From: Sinomonas cyclohexanicum
GTDB taxonomy: Bacteria; Actinomycetota; Actinomycetes; Actinomycetales; Micrococcaceae
Assembly: GCF_020886775.1 (NCBI RefSeq)
Contig: NZ_AP024525.1
Location: 2,976,001 to 3,040,000 of the forward strand
DNA: 64,000 nt
Direction: 5' to 3'
Shown: piece after piece, positions 27,414-36,384 of the stretch
Layout: the number at the start of each line of letters is the position of its first letter
Numbering within the stretch: position 1 is the first letter of the stretch
Made by a program: the position numbers and the translations under genes
The notes under the pieces: model-generated
Told to the model about the DNA's origin: nothing
The model's database searches: none
The model's input: the letters and a program-made list of their open reading frames with translations, nothing else

Positions 27414-28250
27414 ATGAGGATCTCGGTTGTGATTCCGACCCTCGGTCGGAGAGACCATTTCGAGAAGGTGTTCAGGTCCATTGATGCCCAGGAGCACCGC
27501 CCAGTTCAGGTCATCGTGGTCAATCAGGGCGGTGAGGCCGAGAAGATCCGGCGGGCGGCGGAGCCGTACGCCGGACTCGACGTCGTCGTGATTTCAAGTG
27601 ATCGCGGTGCCTCCAAGGCGCGCAACGCCGGTGTCGCCGCCGCAGCGGACGTCGACATCATCGGATTCCTCGACGACGACTGCCTCTATGCACCGTCTGC
27701 GCTGTCGGAGGCGGTCAAGGCATTCGAATTCCCGGACGTCGGGGCGACCTCGGGCAGGCTCATGGCCGTTCAGGAGCGAGTGCAGTTCGGCGAGAAGGCC
27801 CGGGACATCGACACGCGCACCGTGTGGACGCACACCATCGAAGCAACCACCTTCGTTCGGGCCTCGGTGCTCGCCGAGGTGGGGCCCTTCGACGAGTGCC
27901 TCGGCATAGGCTGCCCCACTCCATGGCAATCAGGCGAGGGGACAGACCTCCTCATCAGGATCATCAGGGCCGGCCATCGCGTCACATACAGCCCTTCGAT
28001 TGTCGTGCACGAACTCCAAGAGCCCGTTGCCTCTGCCCAATGGATAACAAAAGTCCGCGCGTATGCGCGCGGAACAGGCAGGGTCTACCGACGGCACTAC
28101 GGCCTCCTCTCCTGGGGCAGGGTCGTGGCTGCCCCCCTCGTCGCAGCCATCTATGCCGCCGGGAATGGGCGCCATGAGGAGGCCGCCCGGAAAGTCCAGG
28201 CGTCCATCGGACGGCTGGAAGGCCTCCTCGGACGACTGCTCTCTGCCTAG
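27414..28250 (+). CDS. Glycosyltransferase family 2
   Basis: A 278-aa GT-A fold transferase. It opens RISVVIPTLGRRDHFEKVFRSI, has SKARNAGV near residue 65, then a DDDC motif for metal and nucleotide-sugar binding (residues 85-88), and TDLLIRIIRAGHRV in the acceptor part. It transfers a sugar from an NDP-sugar to a glycan or lipid-linked intermediate at the inner membrane face. AGAGGGGGCGAG precedes the ATG. It is followed after 36 bp by the Wzy-like gene, probably one operon. Confidence 0.88.
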   Translation: MRISVVIPTLGRRDHFEKVFRSIDAQEHRPVQVIVVNQGGEAEKIRRAAEPYAGLDVVVISSDRGASKARNAGVAAAADVDIIGFLDDDCLYAPSALSEAVKAFEFPDVGATSGRLMAVQERVQFGEKARDIDTRTVWTHTIEATTFVRASVLAEVGPFDECLGIGCPTPWQSGEGTDLLIRIIRAGHRVTYSPSIVVHELQEPVASAQWITKVRAYARGTGRVYRRHYGLLSWGRVVAAPLVAAIYAAGNGRHEEAARKVQASIGRLEGLLGRLLSA

Positions 28251-28286
28251 ACAAGCTTCTCTACCAATCGTCTGGAGGACGTTCCC

Positions 28287-29645
28287 TTGGCACCACTCCT
28301 GCGCCGCCGCCAGCCGGCGCCGGCGACCCTGTCGCTCACGTGGCCCTGGTGGCTGCATCCCGGCTGGGCGCTGATCGGGCTCACTGGCACCCTCGCTGTC
28401 GTCTCGTGCCTGCTGCCGGACGAGGACTTTGCCCTCTGGAATACTCAGAAGTTCCTCGACGGGACAATGGCGCCTGTGCTTTTCGTCGGGATCTGCGCCA
28501 TGCTGCTCGGAATCCTCCTCGCTGGCACACGGCTCCACCGAGGGGGCAGCCGGGAGGTCATCTTCTCTGCGCAGGCTATTCTCCTGCTCCGGCGATCCTA
28601 TGCAGTCCTCTTCACCCTGACGCTGGTCGGCTATGCGATTTGGGCTGCCAGCGCGTTCCAGCATGGTGTACGGGCCGAGGATCTCACCGCTGTCCTCGAC
28701 CGGCAGGCGGGAGCTCTGGGCGAGCTGAAGGGCAACAGCCGGCCGATTAGCGGCCTGACGACCCTGACGCAGCTCGGACCAGTCGCCGTCGCCATCGGGG
28801 CCATCATGAGGAGACTCGGCCAGGGTGGCCGCTCCTACTATCTGCTCTTCGCAGCTGCCGCCGTACGCACGGTGTTCTATGCCGAGCGACTGGCGCTCAT
28901 GGAACTCGCCGTGCCCCTCGCCGTCATCACCGCCATCACCGTGGGTGGGGGCTCGCGGGCCAAGCAGCTCCTTGCCCGGCTCGCTCCCCTGTTCATCGGC
29001 CCGGCAGTGTGGGCCCTGTTCGCGATCTCGGAGTACACCCGGAGCTGGGTCTTCTACCAGAACACCACGAGCCTGCCGTTCCAGGAATGGGTGACCATGC
29101 GGCTTCTCGGGTACTACACCACTGCATTCAACAACAGCGCCCTCTTCGCTGCAGCCCACGAGGGAACGTATGCCCTCCCGTATTTCTCATTCCCGGTGGC
29201 CTGGAACATCCCGCTGGTCGACAGCGTGGTCCCGTACCCGGGCATCCATGGAACCGGGCCGGAGGAATGGTGGATGGCGGTCCTGCAGAACAACGCGTCC
29301 GTGGAGCTGAACAACGTGGGCTCCTTCCTTGTGACCTACGGCGAACTGGGGATTCTCGGCATGGTGCTGTTCTGGATGCTCGTAGGGATGGCGATGGGCC
29401 GGCTGCACCGCAGCATCGCGCTGGGCAGCGCCGTTTCGGTCATCGCCTACGCCTCGTTGTTCGTCGGGATCCTGGAGCTTCCGCGCTTCATCTACTGGAC
29501 GCAGGGGAGGGCATTTCCCGTTCTGGCGTCGCTCCTCGTCCTCTGGCTCGTGTACCCGAAGAAACCAACAGACGCAGAGGGACCCGGGGTAGCCGAGCAC
29601 CGGCACGGCCGTCTGGTCTCCGTACCCGCAGGCGGTAGCGAGTGA
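28287..29645 (+). CDS. Wzy-like polysaccharide polymerase (O-antigen polymerase family)
   Basis: A 452-aa polytopic membrane protein with about ten hydrophobic helices and a large loop around residues 300-345 (GTYALPYFSFPVAWNIPLVDSVVPYPG). The C-terminal part NNVGSFLVTYGELGILGMVLFWMLVG resembles the conserved end of oligosaccharide repeat-unit polymerases. It would join exported repeat units into the polymer. The TTG start at 28287 follows GGAGGAC. It is convergent with the flippase gene (25 bp between stops), so the two work together across strands. Confidence 0.75.
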   Translation: MAPLLRRRQPAPATLSLTWPWWLHPGWALIGLTGTLAVVSCLLPDEDFALWNTQKFLDGTMAPVLFVGICAMLLGILLAGTRLHRGGSREVIFSAQAILLLRRSYAVLFTLTLVGYAIWAASAFQHGVRAEDLTAVLDRQAGALGELKGNSRPISGLTTLTQLGPVAVAIGAIMRRLGQGGRSYYLLFAAAAVRTVFYAERLALMELAVPLAVITAITVGGGSRAKQLLARLAPLFIGPAVWALFAISEYTRSWVFYQNTTSLPFQEWVTMRLLGYYTTAFNNSALFAAAHEGTYALPYFSFPVAWNIPLVDSVVPYPGIHGTGPEEWWMAVLQNNASVELNNVGSFLVTYGELGILGMVLFWMLVGMAMGRLHRSIALGSAVSVIAYASLFVGILELPRFIYWTQGRAFPVLASLLVLWLVYPKKPTDAEGPGVAEHRHGRLVSVPAGGSE

Positions 29646-29670
29646 GGATCGACACGCTGCCGAACGGGAT

Positions 29671-30984
29671 CTATGTCGGTGTCCCGGCCCGGCGTTCGTC
29701 TGACATTGAGGACTGAGCCCTCCTCCGCCGCGGCGAGTGCTGTCCGCGACGCCGAGAGGCGGGTTTCGTCTCGCGGAGTGCCAAGCGCATGAGCGCCGCA
29801 CAGGTCGCGGCATAGAAGAGGCTCTCGGCCAGCAGCGCTCCCCGCGCTCCGTACAGGGACGCCAGCCAGGGACACAGGGCCAGCGCGAGCACTGCCATGG
29901 CGATCCGGACGCGGGTCGCGGACCATGTGACGCCCTGTGTGCGCAGGACCAGCATCGGCGGAACGGATGCCCCCGCCGCAATTCGGTTGGCGGCAGCGAA
30001 GAAGGCGAGCCCCGCAACCGGGGCCCAGGATTCACCGAGGAGAGCGGAACCCACGTCCGCGGGGAGGAGCACGACGACGGTAACCGTCACCGCGACCGCG
30101 ACGACCACGGTTCCGCCCATCTGCCTCAGAGCGAGCCACACTCCGCGCGGCGACGAGAACATGCGTGGCTGGAGTTCCCGGAGAACCATGGTCCGCAGGA
30201 AATTGACCATGAGGCTCGTCACTCCAAAGACGGACAGAGCAGCCCGATAGGCCGCTACCTCTGCGTCGGAGGCAATCCATGCGAGAGCAATGACAATGAG
30301 GTACCCGACCGCGGCGCCCAAGATAGTCTCGGCAACGAAGGCCGAGCTGCTCAGCCGCACAGTCCTGGACCACGGCAGGCCGGAGCGGACATCAGGCATG
30401 AGGCGCTCGAGAGCGAGGACGCCGGCGGCAACGAGAGCGGCCGCACCGCCCCAGGCCAGGATCATCCGCTCGGGCGGAACTCCCTGGAGCCCCAGCAGGT
30501 ACACGGAGCCGACGGAGAGGACCAGCAGGACGAAGTCCGCAAGGACAAGCACGAGGGTCTTGCGCAGGGCGATGAGATGGTGGCGGACGGCGTCGAAGAC
30601 GACCACGCCGAGAGCGCTCACCGCCGAGGCGAGCAGGACCGGGCGGGCAGCGCTCCACACGAGTGCGATCAGGAGCACGATGCATGACGCCGCAACAGCC
30701 AGGACCACCGCGAAGCCGAGCATGCTCGTCGACTCCCGGCGGAGCGCCCTGCGTTTGGCGAAGTCGTCGGGGCTTGAGGCGATGCGGACGAGCAGGGTCT
30801 CGCCGCACATGGCGCGTACGATCGAGATGCACGGAGCGACGGTAGCTGTGCCGATGACAAACTGTCCGAGCAAGTCAGCGGGCAGGGACCGGGCGGCCGC
30901 GATCAGCAGCAGGACGGACGAAAGGCTCGAGATCGACTGGTCTACGATTCCCAGGGAGAATCTGCCCTTGCCGCTCACGCCCAT
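29671..30984 (-). CDS. Polysaccharide flippase-like membrane protein (Wzx/MATE-like)
   Basis: A 437-aa membrane protein with about 12 hydrophobic helices, starting FSLGIVDQSISSLSSVLLLIAAARSL, typical of polysaccharide export proteins, and ending in a basic Arg/Ser tail. Its probable task is flipping undecaprenyl-linked repeat units. The ATG at 30984 follows AGGGAGATC and overlaps the pyruvyl-transferase gene by 10 bases. It is the last gene of the run starting at 34215. The assignment rests on topology and context rather than a sharp motif. Confidence 0.72.
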   Translation of the reverse strand: MGVSGKGRFSLGIVDQSISSLSSVLLLIAAARSLPADLLGQFVIGTATVAPCISIVRAMCGETLLVRIASSPDDFAKRRALRRESTSMLGFAVVLAVAASCIVLLIALVWSAARPVLLASAVSALGVVVFDAVRHHLIALRKTLVLVLADFVLLVLSVGSVYLLGLQGVPPERMILAWGGAAALVAAGVLALERLMPDVRSGLPWSRTVRLSSSAFVAETILGAAVGYLIVIALAWIASDAEVAAYRAALSVFGVTSLMVNFLRTMVLRELQPRMFSSPRGVWLALRQMGGTVVVAVAVTVTVVVLLPADVGSALLGESWAPVAGLAFFAAANRIAAGASVPPMLVLRTQGVTWSATRVRIAMAVLALALCPWLASLYGARGALLAESLFYAATCAALMRLALRETKPASRRRGQHSPRRRRAQSSMSDERRAGTPT

Positions 30985-32048
30985 TCTGCGATCTCCCTGG
31001 CGTTGATGCCCGCGCAGGCACGCAGCGAGGAAATCACCTCGCGGCGCGCCGTGGCGGCGCCCGCAAGGGCGCGCCTGAGCTGCGCGTCGTAGTCGTGGCG
31101 GAGGCCCGGAAGCGAACCGAGCTGCTGCGCCTGACGGCACACCGTATCGGGGTCGAAGCGGTTCACGCTGTGGACGAACTCGTCGATCCCCAGGTCCTGG
31201 AAGGCTCCGAAGCCCTTCCGCTCATAGGCGAGGTGGATCACATAATGGCCCGCGGCGAGAGCCATGAGCGCCGCGTGCAGGCGGACGGCGATGACGACGC
31301 GCGCCGTCGTATTCGTCTCGATGAACTCCCCCCGGGACAGGATGCGGTCCGGCTCCAGCCCGACCACCGCACCCGTGTCGTCGTTGGAGGCAACGGAGCT
31401 CTGGATGTAGCTGTCGATGCGTCCTAGTCGCTCCCTGAGGTCCACCAAGGCACGGGGAGCTGCTCCCCTGAGCGGGCGGACCGTGAGCACCGGGTTGAGC
31501 CTGCCGTCGAACGGGACCGCCCGGCGCTTCATGCCCAGGATCGCGAGATCGGGACTGCGGTCGACATTGGGGAACGGGAATTCCTGCAGGCTCCGGTCGT
31601 CCCTGACCCATACACGGTGCAGCCGCTTGAGCCTCGACGCGAGGAGCGCTCGAAGCATTCCGCGGCCCGGGCCGATACTCTGCGGCAGGTAGACGGCTTT
31701 GTCCCCCTGTAGAGATGCCGCCCAGAGCTGCGGCCCTTGGACGAGGAGGTTCTTCGCCGCCTCGACGGGGCGACCCGCCCTGAGGTATCCGCCTCCGACG
31801 GCCACGATGGCGTCGAAATCCTCAGTACGCCTCAACAGGCTCATGTACTTCCGGTCGTAGCCGCGCAGCCCGGGTTTGGCCATCACGACCTCGACGCCCA
31901 GACCATCGAACGACTCTGGGTGGGACGCCGCCAGAACAACCGAGACCCCCGGGCCTAGGGCCTCACGGATGAGGTCGAGGCTCTCGCGCACGAGGAGCCC
32001 GTCTCCCTTGTTCTCGGCGCTGTACCCGTGGAGCAGCAGAACCTTCAT
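30975..32048 (-). CDS. Polysaccharide pyruvyl transferase family protein
   Basis: A 357-aa protein. It begins MKVLLLHGYSAENKGDGLLVRESL, the N-terminal signature of this family, with AVGGGYLRA near residue 85 and a RLHAALMALAAGHYVIHLAYERKGFGAFQDLG segment matching the C-terminal lobe. It would add ketal-linked pyruvate from phosphoenolpyruvate to sugars of the exopolysaccharide, giving negative charge. The ATG overlaps the preceding gene's stop by four bases (ATGA), so translation is coupled. Confidence 0.85.
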   Translation of the reverse strand: MKVLLLHGYSAENKGDGLLVRESLDLIREALGPGVSVVLAASHPESFDGLGVEVVMAKPGLRGYDRKYMSLLRRTEDFDAIVAVGGGYLRAGRPVEAAKNLLVQGPQLWAASLQGDKAVYLPQSIGPGRGMLRALLASRLKRLHRVWVRDDRSLQEFPFPNVDRSPDLAILGMKRRAVPFDGRLNPVLTVRPLRGAAPRALVDLRERLGRIDSYIQSSVASNDDTGAVVGLEPDRILSRGEFIETNTTARVVIAVRLHAALMALAAGHYVIHLAYERKGFGAFQDLGIDEFVHSVNRFDPDTVCRQAQQLGSLPGLRHDYDAQLRRALAGAATARREVISSLRACAGINAREIAEWA

Positions 32049-33082
32049 CGTGAGGCCGCCACTTCCCGGTAAACCGCCTCATGGGATTCCACGCTCCGGT
32101 TCCACGAGAACCGTTGGGCCCATGCACGGCCCTCCTCGATGCAGGCCCTGCGCTTGCCCTCATCGGAGAGTGCCACGATGATTCCGCGGGCGACGTCGCG
32201 ACTGTCCAGCGATTCGAAGGAGAGGGCGGGGCCAGCGACCTCTTCGAGCGACCCACGGCGTGAAGCTGCGACCACCGCTCCGGCGGCCAGTGCCTCCAGC
32301 ACGGGGAATCCGAAGCCTTCGTAGAGGCTGGGGAAGGCAAACAGCGTACAGGACTGCATCAGGGCCACCCGGTCCTCCGAACTGACGAACCCCAGGTACA
32401 CGACGTTCGCGGCATCCTCAATGAGCCTCATGACCTCCTGGTAGTCCCATGCGGGGCGCCCCGCGATGACCAGGGGCATGCCCGAGCGCTTGAGCTCCGG
32501 TGTCTGCATCGCGCGGATCAAGGTGCCGATGTTCTTGCGGGGCTCGATGTTCCCGAGGTACAGGATGAACGGCCTTCCGCCGATCGCAGAGGCGGTCTTC
32601 TCGGACAGGTTCGCGGGGGCCGAAAACCTGCGGACGTCGATGCCATGCGGAATGACGTGGATGTCCGCCGGATCGACATCGAAGACCTCAGCGACATCCG
32701 CTGCACTCGAATGGGAGACCGTGATGAGTCCGTCTGTCGAGGCGATCGCCCGCGATACCCTGGTCCTCCACACAAAGTCGTTCAGAGGCGAACGCGCACC
32801 GTCGATCCATCGGCTCGCGACGCCGTGCACCGTCACGACCGACGCCGTACGAGTGCGAACGAGCGGCCCGGTGTCCGCCACGTAATGGAGCACCGTGTCC
32901 GTGTCCTGCCCCTTCAGCCCGTATGCGGTTTCCCGCATCATGGTGGCACCGGGGTGGGCGTGCGCAGGAATCCTGAGGATTTCGTGGCCCCGTGCAACCA
33001 GGCCGCGGGACACCTCCTGCGCGTAGGTGGTGTTGCCGCCCACAGGACGGTCGAGGATCCGGGTGGGCATTGCGATCTTCAT
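32045..33082 (-). CDS. Glycosyltransferase family 4 (GT-B fold)
   Basis: A 345-aa enzyme. The N-terminal half contains TRILDRPVGGNTTYAQEVSRGL. The nucleotide-sugar lobe starts at FILYLGNIEPRKNIGTLI (about residue 174) and has the E-x7-E motif in SLYEGFGFPVLEALAAGA, typical of retaining GT4 enzymes. RKN..TLI is common in mannosyl/rhamnosyl transferases; the sugar is not predictable. It overlaps its neighbours by four bases on both sides. Confidence 0.88.
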   Translation of the reverse strand: MKIAMPTRILDRPVGGNTTYAQEVSRGLVARGHEILRIPAHAHPGATMMRETAYGLKGQDTDTVLHYVADTGPLVRTRTASVVTVHGVASRWIDGARSPLNDFVWRTRVSRAIASTDGLITVSHSSAADVAEVFDVDPADIHVIPHGIDVRRFSAPANLSEKTASAIGGRPFILYLGNIEPRKNIGTLIRAMQTPELKRSGMPLVIAGRPAWDYQEVMRLIEDAANVVYLGFVSSEDRVALMQSCTLFAFPSLYEGFGFPVLEALAAGAVVAASRRGSLEEVAGPALSFESLDSRDVARGIIVALSDEGKRRACIEEGRAWAQRFSWNRSVESHEAVYREVAASR

Positions 33083-34215
33083 GCCAGCGACTCCTGCGTG
33101 TTGTTGATGGTAGCCGTTCGCCGGCCAGACACGGCGGACTCGTAGGCTCGGGCCAGCGCCGTGCCGTGCGCGTTAAAGGACATCGATGCGGTGAGCCTCC
33201 GGCTCGTCGCCCGGAGGTCTGCCTCCCGGCGGCGTGAGGTGAGTGCCCGGCCGATTTCGGCGAGCGCCTCGTCGGGAGTCGTCACGGTGGCGATGCCGGT
33301 GCCAGCAAAGCAGGGAATGTCCCGCGCGAGGACAGGAATTCCGTGCGAGGCCGCATCCAGGACGCTCAGCGGGAAGCCCTCGTAGGCGGCGGAATGGAAG
33401 TACACGGACGTGCGTGCGAGCCAGGCGGACATCCCCTCGTCGCCCAGCCACCCCGTGACATGGACTCCGGAACCGACGAGGAGGTCCCGGTCGCGCTGTT
33501 CGCCGTCGCCGATCCAGACGAACCTCCAGGGGCATCCGGCACGGGCGGCACCGCGTGCCACCTCGGCGAAGAACTCAGGCGCCTTCTGGCGAGAGATCCT
33601 TCCCGCCATGGCGACGGTTGGAAGACGAACGGCTGCCTCACCTGCTGGGGCTGGAACGCCAGTCCCCCGGACCTCCTGGGAGGGCTGCACCGATGCGACG
33701 TTGGGCACGTGGACCACATCCCAGTCCCGGCGAAGGCTGAGCGCGAGGGCCTTCTCATGCTCCGAGAGCACGATCACTGTCGGGCTTCTCCGGCTCAGGA
33801 GCTTCTCGGCGCCGTGGAACAGCATGCGCTGCCACCGCCCCCTGTACGGGTCGTCGAACGCAAAGCAATGCGGCTGGTACACCACCGGAATGGGCAAGGG
33901 CAAGACCCTGGCGTACATGCCCGCCCAGCTCGAGTGGGCGTGGACGAGATCAGGGCGAAGCCGTGCCACAGCTTCCTTCAAGCGCCGCAGGCGTTGAGGG
34001 TGGCCGTCGCCCCAGGGCAGCACTTCGCTGAAGTTTCCGCGCGAATCCGGTTCGCTGCCGGAGGCGAGCAGATAGTGCTCCGCGTGGTCGACAGCCCTCG
34101 ACGCAAGGTTCACCGCGCGTCCCACGCCTGCTTCATAGCATTCGGTCACATGCAGGATGCGCAGTGGCTGCCGGTTTCCGAGCTCCCGCTCGGACGTGCG
34201 GCTTCCGGACATCAT
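33079..34215 (-). CDS. Glycosyltransferase family 4
   Basis: A 378-aa GT-B enzyme. The start LRILHVTECYEAGVGRAVNLAS is typical of GT4/EpsF-like proteins. The C-terminal lobe includes AMAGRISRQKAPEFFAEVARGA, FVWIGDGEQRD and the E-x7-D-type motif AYEGFPLSVLDAASHGIPV. It adds a sugar to the lipid-linked repeat unit. A GAGGGGGAAG site precedes paired ATGs at 34215/34212. It is first in the coupled run of four genes ending at 29671, 57 bp after the phosphatase gene. Confidence 0.88.
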   Translation of the reverse strand: MMSGSRTSERELGNRQPLRILHVTECYEAGVGRAVNLASRAVDHAEHYLLASGSEPDSRGNFSEVLPWGDGHPQRLRRLKEAVARLRPDLVHAHSSWAGMYARVLPLPIPVVYQPHCFAFDDPYRGRWQRMLFHGAEKLLSRRSPTVIVLSEHEKALALSLRRDWDVVHVPNVASVQPSQEVRGTGVPAPAGEAAVRLPTVAMAGRISRQKAPEFFAEVARGAARAGCPWRFVWIGDGEQRDRDLLVGSGVHVTGWLGDEGMSAWLARTSVYFHSAAYEGFPLSVLDAASHGIPVLARDIPCFAGTGIATVTTPDEALAEIGRALTSRRREADLRATSRRLTASMSFNAHGTALARAYESAVSGRRTATINNTQESLA

Positions 34216-34272
34216 GGTGTCTTCCCCCTCTCAGGCACAGCTGCTGTGTGCACTGGTGCAATTGCGCCCCCT

Positions 34273-34857
34273 CTATGGCGAAGGGGCGGCGATTCCGTTC
34301 TCCAGGAAATCGGCGATCACGGCTGTCTCACGGTCCAGGCGGGCGGCAACCCGCTCGTAGACGGCGAGGGGCCGGCGGTAAGGGTCCTCGATATCATCGG
34401 CCTCGGGATCCCCGGGCGGCGGGACGAGGCCGCGCACAGCCCTCAGTGACTCGACGAGCCCGTCCCACGGGATCGGGCGATCCGGCCCCGTCGGCGGACG
34501 CAGCGCTCCCAGAAGCCGTGAGAATTCCGAGATCGTGAAGGTGCGTGCGGACATCCGCGGCAGGAGATGGGCTACGGCGCCCCGCTGTTCCCGGGAGGCC
34601 GTCAGGACCACGTCGGCGCTCCGCAGCAGCTCGGCTGAGAGAGGGCGGGACCTGTGGCCGTCGGGGAGGCCGCCGTAGCGGCGCGAGAGCAGCGATGCTT
34701 CCTCCGGCATCGCGTGACCGTAGGCGGCGACGAGCCCTGCGCTCGAGAAGGCGACCCCCGGCGCGGCAACTCGCATACGCAGGAACTGCTCGGCCCACGG
34801 TGATCGGCAGAGGTTGCCCGAGCAGACAAGGAGGATGTGGAATGGGACGGTGTGCAT
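34273..34857 (-). CDS. Low-molecular-weight protein tyrosine phosphatase (copy 1)
   Basis: A 194-aa phosphatase. The catalytic loop VCSGNLCRSP gives Cys12 and Arg18, and the general acid Asp lies in DIEDPYRRP near residue 167. Partner of the tyrosine autokinase encoded 3 bp upstream; the kinase/phosphatase cycle controls polymer length and export, as with Wzc/Wzb. An internal region between the P-loop and DPY is somewhat longer than in the classical 150-aa enzymes. Confidence 0.9.
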   Translation of the reverse strand: MHTVPFHILLVCSGNLCRSPWAEQFLRMRVAAPGVAFSSAGLVAAYGHAMPEEASLLSRRYGGLPDGHRSRPLSAELLRSADVVLTASREQRGAVAHLLPRMSARTFTISEFSRLLGALRPPTGPDRPIPWDGLVESLRAVRGLVPPPGDPEADDIEDPYRRPLAVYERVAARLDRETAVIADFLENGIAAPSP

Positions 34858-34860
34858 GGA

Positions 34861-36294
34861 CTACCCGGCCAGCCTGCGCACTCGGCGGCCGGGCTCCTGC
34901 CGTAAGGATCGGCCAGCCACCTCATTCTGCTCGTAGGCCGTCGCGTACCCATAGTTCTGATAGCTGTAGTAGGAATGCGGGCCTTGGGCCGGGATCATCG
35001 TCAGGACGATCCCGAAGAGCCGCGCGCCGACGTTCTCAAGCGCGGTCACCGCTGCCGCAAGCTGACCGCGATGTGTCCTGCCCGCCGCGACCGCGAGAAT
35101 GGCTCCGCCCGCGGCCTTGCTGAGGATAGCCGCGTCCGTGACGGGAAGGAGGGGCGGCGCATCGAAGATCACGTAGTCGAATTCGTCCTCTATCCGCTTC
35201 ATCAGCGCGTGCATGGCCGAAGAGCCCAGCAGTTCGCTGGGGTTCGGTGGAACGCTGCCGGCAGGCAGCACCCACAGTGATCCGGGGCCCCACTGCTGCA
35301 CGACGTCGTCGAGTCCGGCCCGCTCGATGAGGACGTCTGTCAGGCCCACTGCCCCTTCGATTCCCATGTACTGGGCAAGCTTCGGTCGGCGCAGATCCGC
35401 GTCGACCACGATGACCTTGTGGCCGGCATGGTCCAGGGCGATCGCCAAGTTCGAGGCAGTGCTGCTCTTCCCCTCGCTCTCCACGGCTGACGTGACGACG
35501 AAGCTGTTCGCTCCGTCTCCCCCCGCATCCACGAACCGGATGTTGGTCCGCAAGGTGCGGAATGCCTCTGCACGGGGGCTGCGCGGATCGTCATGGACGA
35601 TCAGCGGACGCTTGGGCGCCGTGGGGTCAAAAGCGATTCCCCCGAGGATGGGGGCGGTGCAGATGGCCTCGATGTCTCGCTCACTCCTCACCCGGTTGTC
35701 CAGGGCATGCCGCAGCACCGCGCTGCCGACGCCAAGGATTAGCCCGCCGATCAGGCCGAGGGTGATGTTGACCGGCACGTTGGGAGACACCGGCATGGAG
35801 GGAACAGTAGCCTCCTGGACCCGCGTGAGCTTCACCTGCGAAGCGGCCTGCTCCCCCGTCGTCTCGATGTCCTTGACCACCTTCGTCAGGCTGTCCGAGG
35901 TCTGGTTCGCGATGTCCGCGGCAGCTGTCGGGCTGGCTGAAACGACAGAGATCTCGATGAGCGTCGTGTTGAGGGGCGCGTTGGCCGTCACCGCCGCAGC
36001 GAGCCGATCAGGAGTTGTCTGCAGATGGAGGCTGGAGATGACGGGAAGCAGCACGATCGGCGTCTTCACGAGGCCCGCATAGGTCTTGACCCGCTGCTGG
36101 GTGAAGGTGTTGCCCTGGACCAGTTCGGAGACGGAGCCGCTTGACTGGGTTGAGACGAACACCTGTGCAGAGGAACGGTATTGAGGCTGGGCCAGCAGCG
36201 AGGTGCCCAGGCCGGCTCCCGCACCCACAAGGGTCATCACGAGAATGAGGATCCAACGTGTACGCAGGATGCGCGCGTAGTCTCTGAGCTCCAA
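34861..36294 (-). CDS. Polysaccharide chain-length/tyrosine autokinase fusion (Wzz + BY-kinase, copy 1)
   Basis: A 477-aa membrane protein. The Wzz domain has helices at about 13-34 and 175-197. The cytosolic BY-kinase domain has Walker A SAVESEGKSSTA (about 269-280), Walker A' VIVVDADLRRP (294-304) and Walker B FDAPPLLPVTDA. A C-terminal tyrosine cluster YYSYQNYGYATAY is the expected autophosphorylation site. It controls assembly length of the exopolysaccharide. The start is TTG at 36294, after GGGGAGG. It follows the sugar-transferase gene by 90 bp of AT-rich DNA, which may hold a promoter. Confidence 0.92.
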   Translation of the reverse strand: MELRDYARILRTRWILILVMTLVGAGAGLGTSLLAQPQYRSSAQVFVSTQSSGSVSELVQGNTFTQQRVKTYAGLVKTPIVLLPVISSLHLQTTPDRLAAAVTANAPLNTTLIEISVVSASPTAAADIANQTSDSLTKVVKDIETTGEQAASQVKLTRVQEATVPSMPVSPNVPVNITLGLIGGLILGVGSAVLRHALDNRVRSERDIEAICTAPILGGIAFDPTAPKRPLIVHDDPRSPRAEAFRTLRTNIRFVDAGGDGANSFVVTSAVESEGKSSTASNLAIALDHAGHKVIVVDADLRRPKLAQYMGIEGAVGLTDVLIERAGLDDVVQQWGPGSLWVLPAGSVPPNPSELLGSSAMHALMKRIEDEFDYVIFDAPPLLPVTDAAILSKAAGGAILAVAAGRTHRGQLAAAVTALENVGARLFGIVLTMIPAQGPHSYYSYQNYGYATAYEQNEVAGRSLRQEPGRRVRRLAG

Positions 36295-36384
36295 AGAGTG
36301 CCTCCCCTAAAAAGTGCATTGACTGATAGTCCCTAGATATTTCATCCAGAGTCGATAATGATTACAACCTGTGTCGATCGAGGC